In this document: in pieces, positions 8,860 through 16,210 of the stretch | How positions within the stretch are numbered: the stretch's first letter is position 1 | Layout of the letters: the number at the start of each line of letters is the position of its first letter | NCBI GenBank assembly: GCA_023388175.1 | Contig: JAEWGT010000011.1 | Span: 62,001 to 126,000, forward strand | Direction: 5' to 3' | Source of the DNA: Pseudomonadota bacterium | GTDB lineage: Bacteria; Pseudomonadota; Alphaproteobacteria; Rhizobiales; Devosiaceae | Length of the DNA: 64,000 nt | Program-made: the position numbers and the translations under genes | The notes under the pieces: generated by a model | Told to the model about the DNA's origin: nothing | Databases searched by the model: none | What the model saw: only the letters and a program-made list of their open reading frames with translations

Positions 8860-11319
8860 CTATCGCCGCCCCAGCCCTGCGACTTTCTTGGCCAGTGTGC
8901 CGAACAGCCCGCGTGCGCCAACCTCTTCATCATCAAGAACGGCTTCGGTCTGCGTCAGTGTAAATCCGCTGATCACCCGGTCGAGTTCGCCCGCCTGGGT
9001 CTCGGTCTGTTCGATGGCGGCGTTCATCTCTTCCACCAGCGCCGCATTGTGCTGGGTCATTTCATCCAGCTGGCGCACGGCGACATTGACCTCCTGAATG
9101 GAGGAGGCCTGCTCGCTGCTGGCGCGGGCCATGCCTTCGAGCAATGCCGCATTGGCGCTGATGCCGTTCTGCACGGCCACCAGCCGCTCGGCGGCCTCGG
9201 CCACGAGCTTGGAGCCGCCACTGACCTCCCTTGCGCTCTGCTCGACCAGCACTTTGACGTCGCTGGATGCCTGCGCTGCCGATTGCGCCAGCCGCCGCAC
9301 TTCGACGGCAACCACGGCAAAGCCCTTGCCGGCTTCGCCCGCCCGCGCCGCTTCCACCGAAGCGTTCAGCGCCAGCAGGTTGGTCTGGAAGGCGATGTCG
9401 TCGATCAGTCCGATAATGTTGGAAATCTTGGCCGAGGAAGCGGTGATCCGCTCCATGGCATCATTGGCTTCCTTCATCACCGCGCCACTGGTTTCCGCCT
9501 CGCCGGAAACGGTGCGGGCCTTGCCGCTGGCATCTTTGGCGTGTTCGGCATTTTCGGCCACGATATTGCGCAACTGCTCCATCGCCGCCGAGGTTTCCTC
9601 AATGGTTGCGGCCTGCCGCGTCGTGCGTTCGCTGAGATCATTGGCCCCGGCGAGGATTTCTCCGGTCGCGGTCTTGAGCGCGCCGGACGTATCACGCAAC
9701 TGGGTGATGATTTCGCCCAATTGCTCAGCCACTCCATTGGTGTCGGTCTTGAGGCGGCCAAAGGCGCCCTTATAGTCGCCGGTGACGCGCAGGCTGAGGT
9801 CGGCCTTGGCCAGTGCGGCCAGCACCGTCCCGGTCTCCCCGATGCCGCGTTCCACAGTGGCCAGTAATTCATTGACATTCTGGGCCAGCCGCGCAAGCTC
9901 GGGATTGGGCAGTTCGCTATCGGCCCGTAGCGAGAAGTCGCCATCGATTGCCGCGCCGACCACCCGGTCGATATCCTGCTGCAGCGCCTCCACCATGCGC
10001 ACCTGTGCGGCCCGCTCGGCATTCATACTGTCCTCGGCATCGCGCAGTTCGGCGATCCTCAGGCCATTCTGGCGGAACACTTCCACCGCATCCGCCATTT
10101 CACCCAGCTCGTCCGTGCGGCCCAGGCCGGGCACTTCAGTATCGAGCTGATTGGCGGCAATGTCGCCCATGGCGCTGGTCAGCCGGCCCACGGGGCGGGT
10201 GATGGTGCGGGCGATCATGATGCTGGCAATGGTCGACAGCGCCAGGAGTACGCCGCCGATCAAGAGCATCGTATTCCGCAATCCGGCCGAAGGGGCGAGA
10301 ATTTCATCGGCGCTTTCCAGCGCCACGACGGCCCAGTCCGAGCCTCCGAACGAGATGGGCGTGGTCGCCGCAATATAGGTCATGTCGCGGAAATTGATCT
10401 GGCCCAGGGCGCTTTCCCCGGCCAGCGCCTGCGACACCGCATCCCCGCTCAGCATCACGGCCTCGGCGCCATCGGTTTCGGCCCGCGCCGAATAATTGCG
10501 CGCCAGCCCGTCCTGGCCGATCAGATAGACTTCTCCGCTCTCGCCCAGCCCCTTGGTGCGGGCCAGCAACTCGCTGATCCGGCCAACCGGCATCTGATAG
10601 GCCAGCACGCCCGAGAGCATGCCCTGGTTGATGACAGGCGCAGCGATGAAGCTGGCCGGGCCATTGCTCGGCCCGTAAAAGGCAAAATCGGTAAGGAACA
10701 CTTCGCCCGCTTCCGCGCTCAGAGCGGCGCGCACCACCCGGCCGAGATCGGTGTCGGCATAGGGCCCGGCGCCTTCGGCAAAGCTGGTGCCGAAATCGGC
10801 TTCCTTCTGCACCGAATAGACATTGTTGGCGTCGGTATCGAACAGGAAGACGTCATAATAGCCGCGCGTTTCCAGAAGGGCGCGGAATTCGGTATGCTGC
10901 GGGCGGTGGTTGAGATCATAGGCCAGCAGTGTGTTGGAGCTGTCCAGCAGCCGGCGTTCACCCACCGGATGTGGGTTGTCGGTGACATAGGCTTTTTGCA
11001 GCAGTTCTGCCGGGTCGCCCTGCGCGGTCAGGGAGCGATAGGCCCCGGCAAAGGACATGAGCGCGCCCGAAACATCCTTGCGCCCGGCGAACAAGGTCAG
11101 GTCCTGCGCGACCTCGCCCAGATAAGCGCCCAGGGCCGCATTGGCGTTTTCCGAACCGGCGGCAAGGCGTTCCTCTGCCTGCTCGGTTACGATTGCATCG
11201 CTGCTAAGATAGGCTGCGACCCCGAGGCTCGCTCCGGTCATCAGGGCAATCCCGATCACCATGGCGGGGAGCTTCAGGGCGAGTTTGATTTGCTGTGTCA
11301 CGGTCGAGGAGCCCCACAT
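8860..11319 (-). CDS. Methyl-accepting chemotaxis protein
   Basis: 819-residue chemoreceptor. A transmembrane helix near residues 15-37, a large periplasmic dCache-like sensor (about 38-350, with AYDLNHRPQHTEFRALLETRGYYDVFLFD and GEVYLIGQDG), a second transmembrane helix (MLLIGGVLLALSTIASIMIA), HAMP domains, and the cytoplasmic signalling hairpin with the invariant IGLIDDIAFQTNLLALNASV tip and AARAGEAGKGFAVVA. No CheR-tethering pentapeptide is evident at the C-terminus. Start at 11319 is chosen because it leaves a normal short N-terminus; in-frame starts up to 11388 would add a basic extension. Ligand unknown. Confidence 0.93.
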   Translation of the reverse strand: MWGSSTVTQQIKLALKLPAMVIGIALMTGASLGVAAYLSSDAIVTEQAEERLAAGSENANAALGAYLGEVAQDLTLFAGRKDVSGALMSFAGAYRSLTAQGDPAELLQKAYVTDNPHPVGERRLLDSSNTLLAYDLNHRPQHTEFRALLETRGYYDVFLFDTDANNVYSVQKEADFGTSFAEGAGPYADTDLGRVVRAALSAEAGEVFLTDFAFYGPSNGPASFIAAPVINQGMLSGVLAYQMPVGRISELLARTKGLGESGEVYLIGQDGLARNYSARAETDGAEAVMLSGDAVSQALAGESALGQINFRDMTYIAATTPISFGGSDWAVVALESADEILAPSAGLRNTMLLIGGVLLALSTIASIMIARTITRPVGRLTSAMGDIAANQLDTEVPGLGRTDELGEMADAVEVFRQNGLRIAELRDAEDSMNAERAAQVRMVEALQQDIDRVVGAAIDGDFSLRADSELPNPELARLAQNVNELLATVERGIGETGTVLAALAKADLSLRVTGDYKGAFGRLKTDTNGVAEQLGEIITQLRDTSGALKTATGEILAGANDLSERTTRQAATIEETSAAMEQLRNIVAENAEHAKDASGKARTVSGEAETSGAVMKEANDAMERITASSAKISNIIGLIDDIAFQTNLLALNASVEAARAGEAGKGFAVVAVEVRRLAQSAAQASSDVKVLVEQSAREVSGGSKLVAEAAERLVAVQNGISANAALLEGMARASSEQASSIQEVNVAVRQLDEMTQHNAALVEEMNAAIEQTETQAGELDRVISGFTLTQTEAVLDDEEVGARGLFGTLAKKVAGLGRR

Positions 11320-11516
11320 TATGGCATATAGCCAGGAATGCACCTGCCCGCGTCTCCTCCGTTTCGCGGCCATGGTACTGGCGCACAATAGGAATCCAGC
11401 GGTTAACGAAGGTTTTCCGTCTGTGTCATGGATCTGTCGAAATGGTTTTTTGCTTGATCCTCAGCCGCAAAGTGCCACATAGGCACAATCAGCCGCTCCT
11501 GTGACGAAAGCATATC

Positions 11517-12383
11517 ATGACCGCGCCCCTGCCGACCATTTCCGGCCTTTCCGATCTCTCAGGCCGCTACGATGCAGTCCTGAGCGATGTCTGGGGCGTC
11601 ATTCACAATGGCGTCGCCGCTTTTCCCGAGGCCGTCGAGGCCCTGCGCAATTTCCGCCAGAACGGGGGCAGGGTGGTGCTGATCACCAATGCGCCGCGCC
11701 CTTCCACGCCGCTCATCGTCATGCTGGATCGTCTCGGCGTGCCGCGGGATGCCTATGACGCCATCGTCTCCTCGGGCGATGCCACCCGCTCGATGATTGC
11801 AAAATATCGCGGCAAGGCCATCCACCATGTCGGCCCGCCTACTGAGGACGATGCGCTCTATGAAGGGCTGGATCTGCGCCGCACTGGCGCCGAGGAGGCC
11901 GAAGTCGTCGTCGTCACCGATCTCGATACCGATGACGACACCCCCGAAATGTACCGCGAGCGCGCCAAGCTCTGGTTGTCGCGGAAACTGCCGATGATCT
12001 GCGCCAATCCTGACCGCGTGGTCGAGCATGGCGACCAGATCATCTATTGCGGTGGCGCGCTGGGCGATCTCTATGCGGCCATGGGCGGCATGGTGCATAT
12101 GGCGGGCAAGCCCTATCAGCCGATCTACGAGGAGGCCTTCCGCCTCGCCGAGGAAGCTGCGGGCAACAGCCTCGACAAATCACGTGTTCTGGCCATCGGC
12201 GACAGCGTGCGCACCGATGCCACCGGCGCCGCCCAGTTCGGCATCGACCTGCTCTTCATCACCGGCTCCATCCACGCCGCCGAGCTCGATGCCTTCGGCA
12301 AGCCCGATCCGCAGGCCATCGCCGATCTCATCGCCCCCAGCCGCGCCCGCACCGCCGGCTATCTGCCGCGTCTGAGCTGGTAG
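11517..12383 (+). CDS. TIGR01459-family HAD hydrolase
   Basis: 288-residue NagD-like class IIA HAD protein. Motif I is VLSDVWGVIHNG with nucleophile Asp24; the usual second acidic residue is Trp26, normal for this subfamily. Motif II is VVLITNAPRP and motif III ends in VLAIGDSVRTDATGA. The cap region contains GGALGDLYAAMGG. Substrate unproven; it is often encoded beside ribF in this order, as here with 4 bases between them, so a role in flavin or nucleotide metabolism is an inference from context. Confidence 0.9.
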   Translation: MTAPLPTISGLSDLSGRYDAVLSDVWGVIHNGVAAFPEAVEALRNFRQNGGRVVLITNAPRPSTPLIVMLDRLGVPRDAYDAIVSSGDATRSMIAKYRGKAIHHVGPPTEDDALYEGLDLRRTGAEEAEVVVVTDLDTDDDTPEMYRERAKLWLSRKLPMICANPDRVVEHGDQIIYCGGALGDLYAAMGGMVHMAGKPYQPIYEEAFRLAEEAAGNSLDKSRVLAIGDSVRTDATGAAQFGIDLLFITGSIHAAELDAFGKPDPQAIADLIAPSRARTAGYLPRLSW

Positions 12384-12387
12384 AAAA

Positions 12388-13359
12388 TTGACCTTCACCC
12401 GCCTGTCCGCCCTTGCCGACCTGCCCGAGCATCTGCGCGGCGCCTATGTCGCCATCGGCAATTTCGATGGCCTGCATCGTGGCCACCAGACCATCATCGC
12501 GGCGCTGCGTGAAAAGGCCGGGCAGGCTGGTGTGCCCGCGCTCATGCTGACCTTCGAGCCGCATCCGCGCGATGTCTTCGCGCCCGCGCCCTTCATGTTC
12601 CGCCTGACCCAGGGCGATGCCAAGGCGCGGCTTGCCGAGGCGCTGGGCCTCGACGGCATCGTCATCCTGCCCTTCGACCACGCCTTCTCCCAGACCGAGG
12701 CCGAGGACTTTGTCCAGACCATCCTCGTCGAGCAGCTTGGCGCGCGCGGGGTCATCACCGGCTCCGATTTCCACTTCGGCCGCCAGCGCCGCGGCACGCC
12801 CGCTTTCCTCAAGGCCGCAGGCGACCGCCTCGGCTTCGATGTGCAAACGCTGGACCTGATGGACGAGGGCGACGAGCCCATCTCGTCCTCACGCATTCGC
12901 GCTGCACTGTCCGAAGGCGCAGTGGTCGCCGCCAATCGTCTGCTGGGCTATCACTGGTTCTTCGATGGCTGCGTTGTTCAGGGTGATCAGCGCGGCCGCG
13001 AACTGGGTTTTCCCACCGCCAACACGATGACGCCGACCGGCTTCCAGCTTGCCCAGGGCGTCTATGCCGTGCGCGCACGGCTCGGCGACAGGCTGCTCGA
13101 TGGCGTCGCCGCTTATGGCAAGCCCATGTTCGATAACCAGCGCCCGCCCTTTGAAACCCATCTCTTCGATTTCGATGAGGATATTTACGGCCAGACCATC
13201 CAGGTCGCCCTCGTCTGCCATATTCGCGGGCAGGAAGTGTTTTCAGGGCTCGATGAACTGATGGCCGCCATGGACCGCGACTCCCGCAAGGCCCGCGCGC
13301 TCATCGCCGAAGCGGGGCCCCTCAGCGCGCTGGATGAAAAGCTCGGCTTCCTCGGCTGA
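12388..13359 (+). CDS. ribF: Bifunctional riboflavin kinase / FAD synthetase
   Basis: 323-residue enzyme that phosphorylates riboflavin to FMN and adenylylates it to FAD. The N-terminal FAD synthetase has the nucleotidyl-transferase motifs GNFDGLHRGH (23-32), TFEPHPRDVF and SSSRIR; the C-terminal riboflavin kinase has GRELGFPTAN and the substrate-loop Asn-Gln region DNQRPPFETHLFDFDEDIYG. Starts at TTG 12388, immediately after the HAD gene, implying coupled expression. Confidence 0.96.
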   Translation: MTFTRLSALADLPEHLRGAYVAIGNFDGLHRGHQTIIAALREKAGQAGVPALMLTFEPHPRDVFAPAPFMFRLTQGDAKARLAEALGLDGIVILPFDHAFSQTEAEDFVQTILVEQLGARGVITGSDFHFGRQRRGTPAFLKAAGDRLGFDVQTLDLMDEGDEPISSSRIRAALSEGAVVAANRLLGYHWFFDGCVVQGDQRGRELGFPTANTMTPTGFQLAQGVYAVRARLGDRLLDGVAAYGKPMFDNQRPPFETHLFDFDEDIYGQTIQVALVCHIRGQEVFSGLDELMAAMDRDSRKARALIAEAGPLSALDEKLGFLG

Positions 13360-13362
13360 GCG

Positions 13363-14478
13363 TCAGCGCCCGCCCATGAGCAGGCGGACCAGGTCGGTTT
13401 GCCGGCGCACGCCGGTCTTGTCGAAAATGCTCGATAATTGCGCGCGCGCTGTGGCGTCGGTCACGTTGCGCAATTCGGCCGCTTGCTTGCGGCTGCCTGT
13501 CTGCACCACGGCCAGCGCCAGTTCCGTTTCGGCCGTCGTCAGTCCATAAACACGCTGCCACTCGACAAGCCGCTGGCGCAGATGCTGCTGGGGGTCGGTA
13601 ATGATCACGATGGCGGCCGGGCGTTGCGGCGTCGGAAACAGGGCGCTGCCCGAAAAGGGAGCGCATTGCACGTCCAGCACGCTGCCGGCGCTCGAGATCT
13701 GCACGCGCCCGCCCGAATGGTCGGGAAGACTGAGGCACAGATTGATCAGCCGCTGAAGCGCCCGATCGCCTTCCGGGTCGGGGCAGGCCAGCCTGCTGGC
13801 CCGCACGCGCAACTGGCCAGAACCAAGCATTGCCTCTGCGATCGGATTGACCTCCAGAATGCGTCCATGCCGATCCAGAAACAGGGCCCCGCTGCCTGAC
13901 AGGTTCAATACTGAAAGCGTTGCATTCTGCGATGAGCGCAATTGGGCAAACAGCAGCTGCGCGTTCAATGCCCTTTGCACATGCGGAATGAGACTGCCCA
14001 GCGTCTGCATCTGCTCCTCGCTGGGTGCCGAGGACAGATTGATCGCCATGGCGCCCCGCCAGCCGCCAATGGCGCCGATGGAAAAGCCGAACATGTGGTT
14101 GAAGCGCTGTGGCGTGCACCACAGATTGTAAAAATCGGACGTGCGAAACGCTTCGAATTCCGGCATCGCGTCAGCCGCAACCACAGTGCCCTGGCTGTTG
14201 CGGATCATGGCCTGCATGAACCCGTTCTGCTGATGGTAGGTCTGTAAATAGACTCCCACATAGCCGGGGTCCGTCTGTGGCGCGAAGATGGTGGGTTTTT
14301 CCCATTTTGTGCCGCCACCGAACGTGGCTTCACGGGCTCCAAGCAGATTGGCGAGTTTGATCAGCAGGCCGTGCCATGCTTCCGGCACGCTTTCGACGGA
14401 ATTCAACTCGTCTCGGAGATCAAGCGAAAGACCCATGTCCTGAGACTGGCCTCCAGATCTGGCGAACGCATCGGACAC
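13363..14478 (-). CDS. LuxR-type helix-turn-helix transcriptional regulator
   Basis: 371-residue regulator. The C-terminal 60 residues form a LuxR-type HTH (LTTAETELALAVVQTGSRKQAAELRNVTDATARAQLSSIF is the region, about 305-345). A PAS-like segment precedes it (GALFLDRHGRILEVNPIAEAML, about 200-220) and the N-terminal 150 residues form an unassigned sensor region rich in aromatics. There is no receiver domain. This layout is common in Hyphomicrobiales and remains without a known ligand. Ends 3 bases from the convergent ribF stop. Confidence 0.85.
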   Translation of the reverse strand: MSDAFARSGGQSQDMGLSLDLRDELNSVESVPEAWHGLLIKLANLLGAREATFGGGTKWEKPTIFAPQTDPGYVGVYLQTYHQQNGFMQAMIRNSQGTVVAADAMPEFEAFRTSDFYNLWCTPQRFNHMFGFSIGAIGGWRGAMAINLSSAPSEEQMQTLGSLIPHVQRALNAQLLFAQLRSSQNATLSVLNLSGSGALFLDRHGRILEVNPIAEAMLGSGQLRVRASRLACPDPEGDRALQRLINLCLSLPDHSGGRVQISSAGSVLDVQCAPFSGSALFPTPQRPAAIVIITDPQQHLRQRLVEWQRVYGLTTAETELALAVVQTGSRKQAAELRNVTDATARAQLSSIFDKTGVRRQTDLVRLLMGGR

Positions 14479-14611
14479 GTGTTCGATGCGTAGGGGATGA
14501 TGCGCACCTTAGGCTGGCCGGGTCAATAAGGTCCAACGTCCTGCAATTTCAGCCCAAATGACGGCGAGCCTGCACGCGTTAAGGGCCATCCAGAAAATGA
14601 GGTATGGTGTC

Positions 14612-14947
14612 ATGACAATGCTCAAACCGGGCAGGAGGCGCCGTCTGGCTGCCCTTCTGCTGGCTCTCCTGTCGTCTTCCGCCGCGCAACCGGCCAGCGC
14701 CAGCAACCAGGCCGGCCAGAGCGTGGCCTTCACGCTCAAATGCCTTGGCCTCGCATTCTCCGATCCGGAGCAACATGTCGAGGTCTGCAACCCCGTCTTT
14801 CATCCGCCCGGCATCCACGTCGATGCCGATCAGGTGGAAACTCCGCCACCGCCACCGCCGCCGCCGCCATCGGACGAAGACGACGACGAAGGCTGCCCCG
14901 ATGGCATGATGGAGAGTGATTGTGGGGGGTGCTATTATCCGGCGTGA
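14612..14947 (+). CDS. Small secreted proline-rich, acidic, Cys-containing protein
   Basis: 111-residue protein with a basic start and hydrophobic signal peptide (MLKPGRRRRLAALLLALLSS then AAQPASA as likely cleavage). The mature part has two cysteines (LKCLGLAF, EVCNPVF), a run of nine prolines, an acidic run SDEDDDE and a Cys-rich end (GCPDG, SDCGGCYYPA). No family recognised. The acidic/Cys tail might bind metal. The start at 14612 has GAGG about 9 bases upstream; 14597 is an alternative. Its 3' end overlaps the next gene by about 26 bases. Confidence 0.6.
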   Translation: MTMLKPGRRRRLAALLLALLSSSAAQPASASNQAGQSVAFTLKCLGLAFSDPEQHVEVCNPVFHPPGIHVDADQVETPPPPPPPPPSDEDDDEGCPDGMMESDCGGCYYPA

Positions 14948-16130
14948 TCGGCCCAAGCGCATTCTGCTCGCCTGGGAAGGCGGCGCCGGCCGTGGCCATG
15001 TCGTGACCCTCAAGGTCATGGCCGAGGCGCTTGGTTCCACCCATCGCTATGAAGCTGCCCTCTGTCGCATGGACCATGCGGCAGAGTTGGCCTCGCTGTG
15101 CGACGTGGTTTATCCCTGTGCGGGTCTGTTTCTTCACACAGGTCCGCGCAAGGCAAAGGGCTGGCCACGCACCGCGAGCTGGGCCGATTTTCTGGGCGAT
15201 CTTGGATTTGCTTTCCCCGACCGGCTCAGGATCCAGCTCGATTGGTGGCGTGATTTGCTGCGCAGCCGCCGAATTGACTTGCTCATTGCCGACTTCGCCC
15301 CCATCTCTCTTCTGGCGGCGCGCATCCTGGGCATTCCCAGCGTTTGCGTCGGCACAGGCTATTCAGCCCCGCCGCCGGGCCTGCCGCATTTTCCTGTTCT
15401 CATGCCCCAACATGCCGAACTTGTTCATCGCGAGTCAGATCTGCTCGCCAATGTGAATGCTGCGCTGAGCAGGGACAATAGTGCGCCTATCGAGCATTTT
15501 TCCGACATCTACGATGCGTCCGTGTCCATGCCGCGCACCATTCGCCAGCTCGATCCCTATGATGGTCATCGCAGTCAGCCGCTGCTGCCGCCGCTCAACG
15601 AGGCTTTGCCCCGCAACATTCCGCCAGGCGATGAGGTCTTCGTCTATTTCTCGACCCGCGAAACCGGCTATCCGCCGCTGGTCGATGCGCTACGCGCGCT
15701 CGGTCTGCCCACCCGCGCCTATCTGCCCGGCGCTCACCCGTCCATTGCGGCCCGCCTTGAATCGTCCGGCATCAGGATCGAGACAAAGCCCGTCCCCGTG
15801 GAATTGATCGCTGCCCGCAGCCGTATCTTCCTCAATGCAGGACAGCATGGCTCCCTTTGCATGGGGCTGGGGCTCGGCCTGCCACAGCTGGCCTTTCCGC
15901 AGCATCTTGAACACGAATATCATGCCCGCCGTGTTGCCAGCCTGGGCGTCCTGGACATGGTGCCATATCGGGAGTGGACGGCCGAGCAGATCAAAACGGC
16001 CGTCCAGGCGCTCTATCGGGACGATGCTCGCCTCGATCTGGCCCGGCAATTGGCCGACGCGCTCTATCCGAACCTCTTCGGGGCCATTCCTGCCCTTGTG
16101 CGCGACCGGGTTGAGCCGCTTCTGGCGTAA
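14922..16130 (+). CDS. UGT/MurG-like glycosyltransferase (GT-B fold)
   Basis: 402-residue protein with a GT-B layout: N-terminal Rossmann opening RILLAWEGGAGRGHVVTLKVMAEAL (glycine-rich loop), IDLLIADFAPISLLAARILGIPSV closing the first domain, and a C-terminal donor half with IFLNAGQHGSLCMGLGLGLPQLAFPQHLEHEYHA, which corresponds to the H-G-G/S-xx-S nucleotide-sugar-binding region of GT1/GT28 enzymes. Acceptor unknown. GTG 14922 is preferred because GGAG lies 7 bases upstream. It overlaps the small secreted-protein gene, suggesting coupled translation. Confidence 0.75.
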   Translation: MGGAIIRRDRPKRILLAWEGGAGRGHVVTLKVMAEALGSTHRYEAALCRMDHAAELASLCDVVYPCAGLFLHTGPRKAKGWPRTASWADFLGDLGFAFPDRLRIQLDWWRDLLRSRRIDLLIADFAPISLLAARILGIPSVCVGTGYSAPPPGLPHFPVLMPQHAELVHRESDLLANVNAALSRDNSAPIEHFSDIYDASVSMPRTIRQLDPYDGHRSQPLLPPLNEALPRNIPPGDEVFVYFSTRETGYPPLVDALRALGLPTRAYLPGAHPSIAARLESSGIRIETKPVPVELIAARSRIFLNAGQHGSLCMGLGLGLPQLAFPQHLEHEYHARRVASLGVLDMVPYREWTAEQIKTAVQALYRDDARLDLARQLADALYPNLFGAIPALVRDRVEPLLA

Positions 16131-16210
16131 TCGGGACAAATCACCCTTTGCCCCCGCCGCCTCGCCTTGCTAAAAGGCCCGCACTTCTTCCAAACACCGA
16201 TTGCCGATCC

